Assembly: GCF_013155275.1 (NCBI RefSeq)
Contig: NZ_JABJXS010000004.1
Coordinates: forward strand, 62,001 to 126,000
Origin: Brenneria sp. hezel4-2-4
GTDB taxonomy: Bacteria; Pseudomonadota; Gammaproteobacteria; Enterobacterales; Enterobacteriaceae
Direction: 5' to 3'
Length of the DNA stretch: 64,000 nucleotides
Numbering within the stretch: the first letter of the stretch is position 1; the number at the start of each line of letters is the position of its first letter. Below the pieces are notes generated by a model. That model did not search any database. It saw nothing but the letters and a program-made list of their open reading frames with translations, and was not told the origin of the DNA. The position numbers and the translations under genes were made by a program. Of the stretch, positions 16,973-26,653 are shown in pieces.

Positions 16973-17275
16973 TTATGACGTCATCAAAAAGCGATTGAGC
17001 TGCCTGTGCAGTTGGTCATTCTCTCTCTTGAGTTCATCAATCTTATCCAGCAATGTCAGCGTCATTGCAATCCCTGACCAGTCTAAATCCAACTCTGCCT
17101 GTAACCGCTGCGCGCGCCTGAGGCAACTTACCGCATGGTAATCAAAAACCCAGCTCGATTTATCGGTATCCAACGGAACAATAACACCCAGTCCAACCAC
17201 TTCAAGCAACTCATCCTGAGAAATATTTACTGACTGACACAGTTCCACCATAGTAAATGTCATTTCTTCAGCCAT
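16973..17275 (-). CDS. cbpM: Chaperone modulator CbpM
   Basis: Product of 100 aa from the ATG at 17275, the start that fits GGGAG upstream and the usual family length. An earlier in-frame start overlapping cbpA is not needed. It shows the MerR-like fold of CbpM: TFTMVELCQSVNISQDELLEVVGLGVI, then YHAVSCLRRAQRLQAELDLDW, and a C-terminal helical segment DELKRENDQLHRQLNRFL. CbpM binds the J-domain of CbpA and blocks its cochaperone activity. It follows cbpA by five bases and is cotranscribed with it. Confidence 0.9.
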   Translation of the reverse strand: MAEEMTFTMVELCQSVNISQDELLEVVGLGVIVPLDTDKSSWVFDYHAVSCLRRAQRLQAELDLDWSGIAMTLTLLDKIDELKRENDQLHRQLNRFLMTS

Positions 17276-17280
17276 CGTAT

Positions 17281-18225
17281 TTACTCCCATTCAACCCGAG
17301 GATTAAACGCAGCCTGTTCGGCCAACTGTTTCCACAGGGCACTGATCTTTTCATCCGGTTTCGGGGGCATCACCACCTTCAGAATGGCATACATATCGCC
17401 CGTCCCTTTCTTACCGACCAACCCTTTCCCCTTAATGCGCAACCGCTTCCCGCTCTGGCTGCCGGCCGGGATCGTCAGGGAAATCTTGCCGGTTAAGGTC
17501 GGTACTTCAATACTGGCCCCTAACGCCGCTTCCCAGGGAGCCAATGGCACCACGATGTGCAGATCTTGGCCATCAATATCAAACAACGGATGCGGCGCCA
17601 TACGGATAATCAGGAATAAATCACCGTTCGGGCCGCCGCCAAATCCCGCGCTCCCCTGTCCTTTTAAACGAATACGCTCGCCATCCCCGACGCCCGCCGG
17701 GATTTTCACATTCAGCGTTTTGGTGATTTCTTTTACCTGGCGGCCCAGTTCATCATAAACCGGTAGATGATAAGAAATAGGTCGGGTTTGCTCGGCTAAG
17801 GTTTCCTCTAAAAACAGGGGCACCTCCATCTCGAAATCCTGACCGCGGCCGCTGGGTGAAGTATGATCGGACGCTCGCCGCCCCGCCGCCTGACGGCCAA
17901 AAATGGATTCAAAAAAATCAGAAAAATCGTGCGGGCTGCCTTCCGAACTATGCCAGGTCTGCTCGCGGCCACCATAGTTCGGCGGCGGTTCGGAAAAGCG
18001 GGGATCGTTTCGGTGTACTCTTAGCTCGTCGTATTCAGCGCGGCGCTCGCTGTCTTTCAGCACCTCATACGCTTCGGCGACCTCTTTAAACTTGCTTTCT
18101 GCATCCTGCTCAGAGCTGACATCGGGGTGATATTTACGCGCCAGCCTGCGGTAGGCCGTTTTGATCGTTTTCAGATCGGCGGACGGGTCTACTTCCAACG
18201 CAGCATAGTAATCTTTAAACTCCAT
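17281..18225 (-). CDS. cbpA: Curved DNA-binding protein / DnaJ-like cochaperone CbpA
   Basis: Product of 314 aa (E. coli 306). The N-terminal J-domain (about 5-70) has KYHPDVS with the essential HPD tripeptide. A Gly/Ser/Phe-rich linker (about 80-125) contains [13 protein letters not shown]. The two C-terminal beta domains follow (about 130-300), with the [19 protein letters not shown] segment. The zinc-finger domain of DnaJ is absent, as expected for CbpA. It stimulates DnaK and binds curved DNA in stationary phase. It forms a two-gene operon with cbpM. Confidence 0.92.
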   Translation of the reverse strand: MEFKDYYAALEVDPSADLKTIKTAYRRLARKYHPDVSSEQDAESKFKEVAEAYEVLKDSERRAEYDELRVHRNDPRFSEPPPNYGGREQTWHSSEGSPHDFSDFFESIFGRQAAGRRASDHTSPSGRGQDFEMEVPLFLEETLAEQTRPISYHLPVYDELGRQVKEITKTLNVKIPAGVGDGERIRLKGQGSAGFGGGPNGDLFLIIRMAPHPLFDIDGQDLHIVVPLAPWEAALGASIEVPTLTGKISLTIPAGSQSGKRLRIKGKGLVGKKGTGDMYAILKVVMPPKPDEKISALWKQLAEQAAFNPRVEWE

Positions 18226-18561
18226 GCGATAATACCCTCAATTCAATGGGTTGTGCGGTAGAAACATTTATCTGTCAGATAGGTTACCTATTCTCTTCAG
18301 TGTCCGATATCGATCATACACCTTTAATAAAACAGCCACCTCCCTTAAAAACGTAGTCGATCAGTCGGTCTTTCGGTGCCAACGGCGCAGAGAAATTATC
18401 GAAAAAGCGTAGGTAATTCATTGTAAAATTATTCGAGCAATGCGCAATGCCGGCCTCCCCTCTCTGGTCGAGATAAATAACCCGTGCTATCTTGCTAGCA
18501 GCACCACCTGCATGTTACCTACCGCTAACATCTGATTAACTCAAGTGTAGAGGATTCGGTT
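18226..18561. other. Divergent intergenic region cbpA / yghX
   Basis: Carries the promoters of two divergent genes. No RNA gene, frame or strong operator was recognised. GTGTAGAGGATTCGGTT immediately before 18562 supplies the yghX ribosome site (AGAGGA). Confidence 0.35.
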
Positions 18562-19449
18562 ATGGCACGTATGACTGCAAAAGATTTCTCGCCGGAATTG
18601 CTTGAACTGTATGATTACTATGCGCATGGAAAAATCACCAAACGTGAATTCGTCTCTATGGCGGCAAAATTCGCCATCGGCGGGATGACCGGCCTGACGC
18701 TGCTCAGTATGCTGAGCCCCAATTATGCGCTAGCGCAACAGGTTGAATTCACCGATCCCGCGATCATTCCCGAATATATCCGTTATCCCTCACCCTCAGG
18801 GCATGGCGAGGTGCGGGGGTATTTTGTGCGTCCAGCGGCGGCGACCGGCAAAGTTCCGGCGGTCGTGGTGGTGCATGAGAACCGGGGACTGAATCCCTAT
18901 ATAGAAGACGTGGCTCGTCGGGTCGCTAAAGCCGGTTTCATTGCTCTGGCGCCTGATGGACTAAGCTCGGTGGGCGGCTATCCCGGTAATGATGATCAAG
19001 GACGCGAGCTGCAACAGCAGATCGATCCGACCAAATTGATGAATGACTTCTTCGCGGCGATCGACTTTATGATGCATCACCCGGACACCACCGGTAAGGT
19101 AGGGATCACCGGTTTCTGCTATGGCGGCGGTGTGTCAAATGCGGCAGCGGTCGCTTTTCCCGAACTGGCGGCAGCCGTTCCTTTTTACGGACGTCAGGCG
19201 AATCCGCAGGACGTGCCCAAAATCAAAGCCCCGCTACTGATCCACTACGCAGAACTGGATACCCGCATCAACGAAGGTTGGCCCGCCTATGAAGAAGCGC
19301 TGAAAGCCGCGGGCAAAACCTATGAGGCCTACATTTATCCAGGCGTTAATCACGGTTTTCATAACGATTCGACGCCGCGCTACGATAAAGCCGCCGCCGA
19401 GCTGGCCTGGGATCGCACCATCAACTGGTTTAACCGCTATCTGGCGTGA
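18562..19449 (+). CDS. yghX: Dienelactone hydrolase-family protein YghX
   Basis: Product of 295 aa. An N-terminal helical region of about 60 residues ([20 protein letters not shown], then ALAQQ) resembles a Tat-like leader lacking the twin arginine, so export is uncertain. The alpha/beta hydrolase domain has [10 protein letters not shown], the nucleophile Cys in [10 protein letters not shown], the acid Asp in HYAELDTR and the base His in VNHGFHND. The Cys nucleophile places it in the dienelactone hydrolase family. The physiological substrate of YghX is unknown to me. It stands alone, closed by a strong hairpin at 19488-19517. Confidence 0.85.
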   Translation: MARMTAKDFSPELLELYDYYAHGKITKREFVSMAAKFAIGGMTGLTLLSMLSPNYALAQQVEFTDPAIIPEYIRYPSPSGHGEVRGYFVRPAAATGKVPAVVVVHENRGLNPYIEDVARRVAKAGFIALAPDGLSSVGGYPGNDDQGRELQQQIDPTKLMNDFFAAIDFMMHHPDTTGKVGITGFCYGGGVSNAAAVAFPELAAAVPFYGRQANPQDVPKIKAPLLIHYAELDTRINEGWPAYEEALKAAGKTYEAYIYPGVNHGFHNDSTPRYDKAAAELAWDRTINWFNRYLA

Positions 19450-19487
19450 TTGCCGTCATAGGCGGGTGTGCGCACGTTGATGCTATC

Positions 19488-19517
19488 AGCTATACCCGGG
19501 TTTCCCCGGGTATAGCT
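19488..19517. terminator. Bidirectional terminator yghX / siderophore receptor
   Basis: A 13-bp perfect stem (AGCTATACCCGGG / CCCGGGTATAGCT) with a four-base loop lies between two convergent stops. Only short T/A runs follow, but position and stability make it the likely shared terminator. Confidence 0.75.
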
Positions 19518-19532
19518 AGTGAAACATGGCGA

Positions 19533-21719
19533 TCAGAAGTTGTAAGTCAAGCTGGCATGATAGGCGCGGCCCGGCTCGTTATAGGTTGATGCCCCGTCGT
19601 TTTCACGATAGACGCGTTTGTCGAACAGGTTGTTGACGCCCGCATTAACCCGCACGTTTTTCGTGATGTCGTAATTCACGCCAAGTCCCACAACGGAATA
19701 AGACGCGACTTCCTTATTAGACATGCCGCTGCTGAATTCAGTGCGGTTTTCCGCATTCTGGCGCGGTTTCTGACGTCCATACATCGTCCAGGCCACATTC
19801 GCCGATAACTGTTCGGTTACCTGCCAATCCAGTATGGTATTGATGGTGTATTTGGGAATGACAGACAGCGGATTACCGGTATCTTTATTCTCGGAAGTGA
19901 TCATATAGGTCGCATTGGTACGCCAGTTCAGCGTATCAGGCACCACCGGCACCACCAGATTGGCTTCCAGCCCTTCCACCACCGCTTTGCCGCCGTTTTC
20001 CCATTGATAGATATTACGACCGGAAGACGTGGTGCCCAGAGAGTCGAGACCGGAGATGATTTTGTTCTTGTAGTCGTTGCGGAACCAGGTAATCCCGGCG
20101 TCATAACCCTCGTAGGTGAACTCCAGCCCAACCTCTTTATTGACGCTGATTTCCGGATCCAGATTGTCATTACCAATCAGATAGCAAGCGACGTTGGTAC
20201 CGATCGGGCAACCATTGCCGTTGCTGGTCATCAGGTAACCTTCACTGGACTGGTACAGGTTGGGGGCCTTGAATGCCCTGGCGATCCCCGCTTTTAGTGT
20301 GAAGTAGTCGCCCAGTTCCTGAGAGGCGTTCAGGCTCGGACTCCAGTTGGCGCCGAACTCGTTGTGATAATCGAGGCGCAGGCCGGGGATGATATTGGTG
20401 CCCGGCGCAGCTTCGATATTATCCTCGAAATAAAGGGCGCTCAGCGTCGCGCTGTTTTTGCTGCTGCGCCCATCCGGGTTGCCCGATATGCCACCGATAT
20501 CCGTATCTGTGGCGCTATAGCCGGTTGCGGCCGGATCGTTAAGCTTGTCGCGGTTCCATTCGGCGCCTAAGGTAGCAGTCTGATCCGCCAGTAAGTGGAA
20601 CGGAACGTTAGCTTCGAAATTGGCTCGGTAGCTGTCCAGTCTGCTAGTGTCATATTCGGTGCTGTTGGGCGCGCCTTCCGTTCGTCCGGCATAACCTTCG
20701 CCCAAGCGGGTATTGTTGGTTTTTTCATAATAAAAACCGGTTCTCGTCTGACCCCAGTCCCAGATGCCGTTATGGGTTACGCCGTAGGTCTGCCGGTACA
20801 ACCGGTTGGTTTCCTGGCCGTACATATTTTCCACAATATCGGTCTGACCGGCGGGCAGCGAGTCATGGTTACTGTACTGAACATCCCCGGCGTAGATATT
20901 GCCCTGACGGCTGTAAGCGTATTCGAAATCCATGATCTGCTGGGGATTGATCTTCCACGACAACAGCGTGTTGATATCTCTGTTGCGCACCCCTTCGCGC
21001 CCGGCGGCAGTGGTATCGGCGATGGAACTATTGATATCGGCGGCGTCGGCGTCAGTCTTATTGATATTGCCATACACCCGCATGGTCAGCGTATCGTCGA
21101 TCAACGGGCCGTTAAGGCTAAAGTTAGCCCGGTTGGTGGCGCCTTCTTTATTATCTTCCGGCTGGTTGGTATACACAGTGAATGAGCCATGCCAGTCGTT
21201 GGTGGGGCGTTTGGTAATAATATTCACCACACCGCCCGCCGCGCCGGAACCATAGCGTGCGGCGGCCGGACCGCGCAATACTTCGACCCGCTCGACCATC
21301 TCCACCGGCACCCAGTTGGTATCGCCGCGGGTGTCACGTTCACCTGTCCGGCTATAGCGGATGGCATTACGCGAGGAAACCGGTTTGCCGTCGATTAGAA
21401 TCAGCGTGTTCTCCGGCCCCATGCCGCGGATATCGATCTGGCGATTATTGCCGCGAGCGCCAGTGGCGCTGTTGCCGGTCAGATTAACGCCGGGCATTTT
21501 ACGAATAAGATCCGACAGGTCATTAACCGGCGGCGATTTCTGAATATCCTCGGCGGTAATGATGGAAACCCCTGGCTGCTGTTTCAGCGCTTCCTCCGCC
21601 GTCGCCTGCACTACCATGACATCTTCTTGTGTTTCTTCTGCTGCGTAGACGTTACCGCTCAAAATTCCAGCCAGCAGTACGGCCAATGGTCGCTTAATGT
21701 AATTAGTTGTTACATTCAT
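19533..21719 (-). CDS. TonB-dependent catecholate siderophore receptor (FepA/BfeA type)
   Basis: Product of 728 aa from the ATG at 21719, preceded by GGGGATAAATATA; an upstream ATG would bury that ribosome site. A signal peptide ends at NVYA. The TonB box is DVMVVQAT. The plug domain includes DIRGMGPENTLILIDGKPV and RGPAAARYGSGAAGGVVNIIT. A 22-strand barrel follows, ending in YHASLTYNF with terminal Phe. The sequence resembles FepA, PfeA and BfeA, receptors for enterobactin-like siderophores. No transport or esterase genes are next to it, so it is an orphan receptor. A 17/19 Fur box lies at 21765-21783. Confidence 0.88.
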   Translation of the reverse strand: MNVTTNYIKRPLAVLLAGILSGNVYAAEETQEDVMVVQATAEEALKQQPGVSIITAEDIQKSPPVNDLSDLIRKMPGVNLTGNSATGARGNNRQIDIRGMGPENTLILIDGKPVSSRNAIRYSRTGERDTRGDTNWVPVEMVERVEVLRGPAAARYGSGAAGGVVNIITKRPTNDWHGSFTVYTNQPEDNKEGATNRANFSLNGPLIDDTLTMRVYGNINKTDADAADINSSIADTTAAGREGVRNRDINTLLSWKINPQQIMDFEYAYSRQGNIYAGDVQYSNHDSLPAGQTDIVENMYGQETNRLYRQTYGVTHNGIWDWGQTRTGFYYEKTNNTRLGEGYAGRTEGAPNSTEYDTSRLDSYRANFEANVPFHLLADQTATLGAEWNRDKLNDPAATGYSATDTDIGGISGNPDGRSSKNSATLSALYFEDNIEAAPGTNIIPGLRLDYHNEFGANWSPSLNASQELGDYFTLKAGIARAFKAPNLYQSSEGYLMTSNGNGCPIGTNVACYLIGNDNLDPEISVNKEVGLEFTYEGYDAGITWFRNDYKNKIISGLDSLGTTSSGRNIYQWENGGKAVVEGLEANLVVPVVPDTLNWRTNATYMITSENKDTGNPLSVIPKYTINTILDWQVTEQLSANVAWTMYGRQKPRQNAENRTEFSSGMSNKEVASYSVVGLGVNYDITKNVRVNAGVNNLFDKRVYRENDGASTYNEPGRAYHASLTYNF

Positions 21720-21764
21720 TATATTTATCCCCATTTATGTACATAATTGCAAGCAAAGACTAAT

Positions 21765-21783
21765 GATAATAATAATGATTATC
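21765..21783. promoter_or_regulatory. Fur box of the siderophore receptor gene
   Basis: GATAATAATAATGATTATC matches the Fur consensus at 17 of 19 positions, 46 bases upstream of the receptor start. AATGATAATAATAATGATT around it gives overlapping sites. Iron repression is expected. The rest of the gap to ycaP (21784-22143) shows nothing else I can support. Confidence 0.85.
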
Positions 21784-22143
21784 ATTGTATATATGTCGGG
21801 AAAAACCTCACATTTCCTCCATAATGTGTGGCGTGAAAAGAGGATCGTAATGATGAATACATCAATGGGGATGTCTAATTTATTTATTAAAAACAATTAA
21901 TTATATAAAAACGTCTTTGCGTAAAGAACGAATAGGCAGTATTTTTTATGGGGTTTATAGGTAACCGCGGACAGGCATTCCTGACAAAGATACCGCTCGG
22001 ATATGGACGATGATTGCCATACTTGTCATCAAGCGATATTTATCCTGCCATCCTAATGATAAAGACGGTGAGCGTTAGAGAGCGACGCAAGCGCATATAT
22101 AGCCTACCCTCATTATTACGCTACTTTACCGGAAGAGTGATAT

Positions 22144-22848
22144 ATGGTCGTTTTTGATGTGAGTCGGATGGCTATTAATAATTTCCCCATCAGCTACTTA
22201 GGAGAGGTCGCCGTACGCTCGATAATCTCATTCTTTTTCGTTTTAACTTTTATCAAACTGATCGGCCGGCGTGGAATTAAGCAAATGACGCCGTTAGAGT
22301 TGGTGATCGTTTTATCTCTGGGATCGGCGGCCGGGGATGTGGCTTTATATGACGATACGCCCCTGCTTCCAGTACTGGTGGTGTTTGTTGTGGTTATTTT
22401 GCTGTACAAGATGTTTGCATATGCATTGAAGAAAAGTGATTATTTCCAGGAAAAATTTGATGGAAAACCGCTTTTGATTATTGAGGATGGCGTATTGAAA
22501 TGGCATAGCCTGCAAAAGCAAAGTTTCTCAATGGATGAAGTGATGATGGAGCTGCGGCAGAAAAGCATTGAACAGCTTGGACAGATTAAATTAGCCTTTC
22601 TTGAAATAGATGGAAATATCAGCGTATTTGAGCATGAAAAAAAGGACATTAAACCTGGCTTGACCACGTTACCTTTATATCTGTTAGCGATTAAAGAGGA
22701 AATAGACGATAAAGGTTATTATTCATGTTGTCACTGTAGTCATACACAATATCATGAAGCGCAAAACCAGCCTGGAAGCAACAAGGAAAAATGTCCCCGG
22801 TGTGGGAAAACGCGATGGGTTAAATCAGGGTTTCAGCCTATGGAATAA
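22144..22848 (+). CDS. ycaP: Inner-membrane protein YcaP (DUF421/YetF family)
   Basis: Product of 234 aa. Three membrane helices occupy the first 95 residues, with the family motif IKLIGRRGIKQMTPLELVIVLSLGSAAGD. The cytoplasmic DUF421 domain (about 100-195) has GKPLLIIEDGVL and EVMMELRQKSIEQLGQIKLAFLE in sections. The C-terminus carries a zinc-ribbon-like pair, YSCCHC and CPRCGK, about 25 residues apart. E. coli YcaP has the same CxxC...CPRC tail as remembered, so the tail is not a fusion peculiar to this strain. Function unknown. It stands alone on the plus strand. Confidence 0.82.
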   Translation: MVVFDVSRMAINNFPISYLGEVAVRSIISFFFVLTFIKLIGRRGIKQMTPLELVIVLSLGSAAGDVALYDDTPLLPVLVVFVVVILLYKMFAYALKKSDYFQEKFDGKPLLIIEDGVLKWHSLQKQSFSMDEVMMELRQKSIEQLGQIKLAFLEIDGNISVFEHEKKDIKPGLTTLPLYLLAIKEEIDDKGYYSCCHCSHTQYHEAQNQPGSNKEKCPRCGKTRWVKSGFQPME

Positions 22849-22947
22849 TAAGGTCTTGAATATTTATAGATTACCGAGAGTCTGACACTGACAAATGGTC
22901 GACCGAGCAATAATATTTTTATTGCCATCGGCTACCATGGTAGGGAG

Positions 22948-23178
22948 TTATTTTTTCTTGTGCCACTTGTTATCATCTTTTTTTTCATACTGGTTTTTCA
23001 CCGCGCTCCATGCCACCTTATGAGCGGTTTCTTCCCTACTGTCATCGCCCCGCCTGTCGTCAGCATCTTTATATTGATCCCAAGCGCTATTGAACGCTTC
23101 TTTATATATTTCCTGCGCGTGGGAAGGCAGTACGTTTTTTACATTATCAGGAAGTTGTTCTTTCGATGAATAAGGCAT
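22948..23178 (-). CDS. chaB: ChaB-family protein
   Basis: Product of 76 aa from the ATG at 23178 (GGGGGTGG upstream). It opens MPYSSKEQLPDNVKNVLPSHA, the ChaB signature, then AQEIYKEAFNSAWDQY and HKVAWSAVKNQYEK, ending in a Lys-rich tail. ChaB was named as a regulator of the ChaA cation antiporter, but its biochemical role is poorly defined. No chaA is adjacent here. The longer frame start at 23211 has no ribosome site. Confidence 0.85.
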   Translation of the reverse strand: MPYSSKEQLPDNVKNVLPSHAQEIYKEAFNSAWDQYKDADDRRGDDSREETAHKVAWSAVKNQYEKKDDNKWHKKK

Positions 23179-23582
23179 CGCCACCCCCGTCTTTTTTAAT
23201 TTAAATGTCACTAATAAGATAAAGTATGAGAGGAAATTATTATAATAATGTAAGATTATTCCTAAACAAAAGAGAGAGTGATAAGTGAATATGGAATAAT
23301 GATTCTCTGTGAAATTATTAATTGAGGGATTACCGGTTTAAATTCTGCTATTTAACTGGGCATTCAATTATATCGATGCCGGGCGTCTAATCTTCTCTTG
23401 CGGCGCGACCTATCTCAAGCACTGTAAGCGGCATGGGTATAGAATTTCGCATATAACCAACGCCTATACACATAACTATACAGATTTTGCTAGACGTCGA
23501 TTTTCCCTGAGCAAACGCAACTCGACTTTAAGCCTTGTAGAGACAGGATGGATGGACTTAGCAGAGGTTGAGAAACTGTAAT
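23179..23582. other. Gap between chaB and tRNA-Gly
   Basis: The chaB promoter (minus strand) must lie near 23179-23280, an AT-rich segment. From about 23340 to 23580 I see no frame or RNA gene; the sequence has no recognisable relatives. Confidence 0.3.
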
Positions 23583-23656
23583 TGGAGCGAGTGAAGGGAA
23601 TCGAACCCTCGTATAGAGCTTGGGAAGCTCTCGTTCTACCATTGAACTACACTCGC
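23583..23656 (-). tRNA. glyU: tRNA-Gly (anticodon CCC)
   Basis: A full cloverleaf of 74 nt including an encoded CCA. The acceptor stem is GCGAGTG / CACTCGC, the anticodon loop TTCCCAA gives CCC, and the T loop is TTCGATT. It reads GGG codons. Sequence outside the acceptor stem is nearly identical to E. coli glyU as remembered. It lies downstream of lysS on the same strand. Confidence 0.95.
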
Positions 23657-23773
23657 AACGGGACAGCGCTTGGCATTATAGCGCTATCCCGTTGCCGGGC
23701 AAGCAAAAAACCCGGCAAAACTGTTTAGCTTTTGACCGGTTACACGTTTGGCGAGGCAAGTGCGGGGAAAAAA

Positions 23774-23811
23774 GCGTTATAAAACGCAAACGGCGCGATT
23801 AAGCGCCGTTT
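23774..23811 (-). terminator. Terminator of prfB-lysS
   Basis: A 9-bp stem (AAACGGCGC / GCGCCGTTT) is followed on the minus strand by GCGTTTTATAACGC, a second small hairpin, and then TTTTTT. It starts 30 bases after the lysS stop. Confidence 0.85.
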
Positions 23812-23840
23812 GGCGACATCCTATTCGTCAGCAGGGAGTA

Positions 23841-25358
23841 TTACTTCTGCGGACGCATCGCCGGGAACAGGATCACGTCGCGGATAGTGTGGCTGTTGGT
23901 AAACAACATCACCATCCGGTCGATGCCGATCCCCAGACCGGCGGTCGGCGGCATACCGTGCTCCAGCGCGGTCACGTAGTCTTCGTCGTAGAACATGGCT
24001 TCATCATCACCCGCGTCTTTGGCGCTGACCTGCTGGGCAAAGCGTTCGGCCTGATCTTCGGCGTCGTTCAACTCGGAGAAACCGTTGCCAATTTCACGTC
24101 CGCCGATGAAGAATTCGAAACGATCGGTGATTGCCGGGTTCTGATCGTTACGGCGCGCCAGCGGCGACACTTCTGCCGGGTATTCGGTAATAAACGTCGG
24201 TTGGATCAGGCTGCTTTCCGCGGTTTCTTCAAAGATCTCGGTAACGATGCGACCCAGTCCCCAGCTTTTCTCGATTTTAATGCCCAAAGACCGGGCAATG
24301 TCGGACGCTTTATCAAAATCGTCCAGATCGGCAACGTTGGTTTGCGGGCGGTATTTGCAGATCGCTTCGCGCATGGTCAGTTTCTCAAATGGTTTCCCAA
24401 AATCGAAACTCTGATCGCCGTATTCGACCGTCGTGGAACCTAATACCTGCTGCGTCAGCGTGCGGAACAGGTTTTCCGTCAGTACAATCAGGTCTTTATA
24501 ATCGGCATACGCCATATAAAGTTCCATCATGGTGAACTCAGGGTTATGGCGCGGGGAAACCCCTTCGTTACGGAAGTTGCGGTTGATTTCGAACACGCGT
24601 TCAAAGCCGCCGACCACCAGACGCTTCAAATACAGTTCCGGCGCAATGCGCAGGTACATATCGATGTCCAGCGCGTTATGATGGGTGATAAACGGACGCG
24701 CCGCCGCGCCGCCGGGGATCACCTGCATCATCGGCGTTTCCACTTCCATAAAGCCATTATCGACCATAAAGCTGCGGATCGCCGCCATCACTTTTGAACG
24801 AATACGGAAAGTATTGCGCGATTCATCGTTGGCGATCAGATCCAGATAACGCTGACGGTAGCGGGTTTCCTGATCGGCCAGACCGTGGAATTTATCCGGC
24901 AGCGGGCGCAGGGCTTTGGTCAGCAAACGCAGTTCGGTACAGTGAACGGAAAGCTCGCCGGTTTTGGTTTTAAACAGTTTGCCGCGCGCGCCGAGGATAT
25001 CGCCCAAATCCCATTTTTTGAACTGTTCGTTATAAACGCCCGCCGCCAGATCGTCGCGGGAAACGTACAGTTGAATACGTCCGCCCACATCCTGTAACGT
25101 CACAAAGGAGGCTTTCCCCATGATACGACGCGTCATCATCCGGCCGGCGACGGTCACTTCAAGGTTCAGCGCTTCCAGCTCTTCGTTTTCTTTGTCGTCA
25201 TAGTCGGCGTGCAGCAGGTCTGAGGTGCTGTCACGGCGGAAATCATTCGGAAACGCAATGCCGTTTTCACGCAGCGCCGCCAATTTTTCACGCCGCGCTT
25301 TCAGTTCGTTATTAAGATCCTGCGCCTGATCGGCACCCTGTGATTGTGATTCAGACAT
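23841..25358 (-). CDS. lysS: Lysyl-tRNA synthetase
   Basis: Product of 505 aa (E. coli LysS 505). It is a class II synthetase: the N-terminal OB-fold for anticodon binding (about 65-150, [18 protein letters not shown]) is followed by the catalytic core. Motif 2 is [18 protein letters not shown] and motif 3 [12 protein letters not shown]. It charges tRNA-Lys in the cytoplasm. It follows prfB by eight bases, the conserved enterobacterial pair. Confidence 0.97.
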   Translation of the reverse strand: MSESQSQGADQAQDLNNELKARREKLAALRENGIAFPNDFRRDSTSDLLHADYDDKENEELEALNLEVTVAGRMMTRRIMGKASFVTLQDVGGRIQLYVSRDDLAAGVYNEQFKKWDLGDILGARGKLFKTKTGELSVHCTELRLLTKALRPLPDKFHGLADQETRYRQRYLDLIANDESRNTFRIRSKVMAAIRSFMVDNGFMEVETPMMQVIPGGAAARPFITHHNALDIDMYLRIAPELYLKRLVVGGFERVFEINRNFRNEGVSPRHNPEFTMMELYMAYADYKDLIVLTENLFRTLTQQVLGSTTVEYGDQSFDFGKPFEKLTMREAICKYRPQTNVADLDDFDKASDIARSLGIKIEKSWGLGRIVTEIFEETAESSLIQPTFITEYPAEVSPLARRNDQNPAITDRFEFFIGGREIGNGFSELNDAEDQAERFAQQVSAKDAGDDEAMFYDEDYVTALEHGMPPTAGLGIGIDRMVMLFTNSHTIRDVILFPAMRPQK

Positions 25359-25366
25359 GTGATTCC

Positions 25367-26465
25367 TTATAGCCCCGCTTTTAAACTTGCTTCAATAAAT
25401 TTATCCAGATCGCCATCCAGCACCGCCTGGGTATTACGCGTCTCTACTCCGGTACGCAAATCTTTAATGCGCGAATCATCCAGTACATAGGAACGGATCT
25501 GGCTGCCCCAGCCGATATCGGACTTGTTATCCTCCATTGCCTGTTTCTCAGCATTTTTCTTTTGCATTTCAAACTCGTACAGCTTGGCTTTCAGCTGTTT
25601 CATCGCCTGATCTTTGTTTTTATGCTGGGAACGGTCGTTCTGGCACTGCGTCACGATATTGGTGGGGATATGGGTAATACGTACCGCGGATTCCGTACGG
25701 TTTACGTGCTGACCGCCCGCGCCGGAAGCGCGGTAAACGTCAATGCGCAGATCGGCGGGGTTGATTTCGATATCAATGTCGTCATCCACTTCGGGATAAA
25801 CGAAAGCGGAACTGAACGAGGTATGTCGGCGGCCGCCGGAGTCGAATGGGCTTTTACGCACCAGACGATGTACGCCGGTTTCAGTACGCAGCCAGCCAAA
25901 GGCATAATCGCCGATGATTTTGATGGTGGCGGATTTCGTGCCAGCCACTTCACCATCGGACTCTTCAATAATTTCGGTTTTGAAGCCTTTGGCTTCCGCC
26001 CAGCGCAGATACATCCGCACCAGCATGCTGGCCCAGTCCTGCGCCTCCGTGCCGCCGGAGCCCGCCTGAATATCCAGGTAGCAGTCTGCGCTGTCATATT
26101 CGCCGGAGAACATGCGCCGGAATTCCAACTGGCTTAATTTATTTTCCAGCGCGTCCAGCTCGGCGCTGGTTTCATTGAAGGTGTCTTCGTCGTCTTCTTC
26201 CACCGCCAGCTCAAGCAAGCCGGCCACATCTTCCAGCCCCTGGGTCATCTGATCGATGGTATCGACGATAGCTTCCAGCGAGGAACGCTCTTTACCCAGC
26301 GCCTGCGCGCGTTCGGGTTCATTCCAGACGTCAGGCTGTTCGAGTTCGGCGTTTACTTCTTCGAGGCGTTCTTTCTTGGCATCATAGTCAAAGATACCCC
26401 CTAAGAACGGCGGTACGTTCCGACAGATCCTGAATGCGGTTTTTTACCGGATTAATTTCAAACAT
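25367..26465 (-). CDS. prfB: Peptide chain release factor 2 (programmed +1 frameshift)
   Basis: The gene runs from the ATG at 26465. Frame one gives [20 protein letters not shown] and then LRGYL before an in-frame UGA at 26390-26388. A +1 shift at CUU-UGA joins the long frame that ends at 25367. The total is 365 aa, equal to E. coli RF2. The GGQ loop ([11 protein letters not shown]) for peptidyl-tRNA hydrolysis and the SPF stop-recognition motif (KSPFDSGG) are present. RF2 recognises UGA and UAA. A gene call that starts inside the second frame would lose about 70 residues. Confidence 0.96.
26387..26405 (-). promoter_or_regulatory. prfB +1 frameshift signal
   Basis: CTTAGGGGGTATCTTTGAC contains the internal Shine-Dalgarno-like AGGGGG and the slippery CUU followed by UGA C. 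RF2 shortage slows termination at UGA and raises frameshifting, so the protein controls its own synthesis. Confidence 0.96.
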
Positions 26466-26560
26466 GATTTTTTATATTCTTACGTTAAGTCGTCGACAAC
26501 GGAATGGTATGGCCCTACGGGCATAAACCGGACATTCTAACGGATAACATGCTCAGTTTA

Positions 26561-26620
26561 TATACCCAATAGATGTCGAGTTGCAGGCGCACGGGCTGCA
26601 ACTTGAAAGATGACGGGTAT
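26561..26620. repeat. Short palindromic intergenic repeat
   Basis: Sixty bases between recJ and prfB form an imperfect dyad. Outer arms are ATACCC (26562) and GGGTAT (26615). Inner arms are AGTTGCAG (26579) and CTGCAACT (26596). The TATACCC...TTGCAG...CTGCAACTTGAAAGATGACGGGTAT outline resembles an intergenic repeat common in Pectobacteriaceae, Serratia and Yersinia genomes. No second copy was noticed in this window. Confidence 0.6.
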
Positions 26621-26653
26621 CGCCTTTCCGCCCGCCGTATTTCGTTCACCGCC

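Noticed and set aside
22696..22848. Zinc-ribbon tail of the YcaP homologue as a novel fusion
   Set aside because: E. coli YcaP carries a similar CxxC...CPRC tail, so it belongs to the family.
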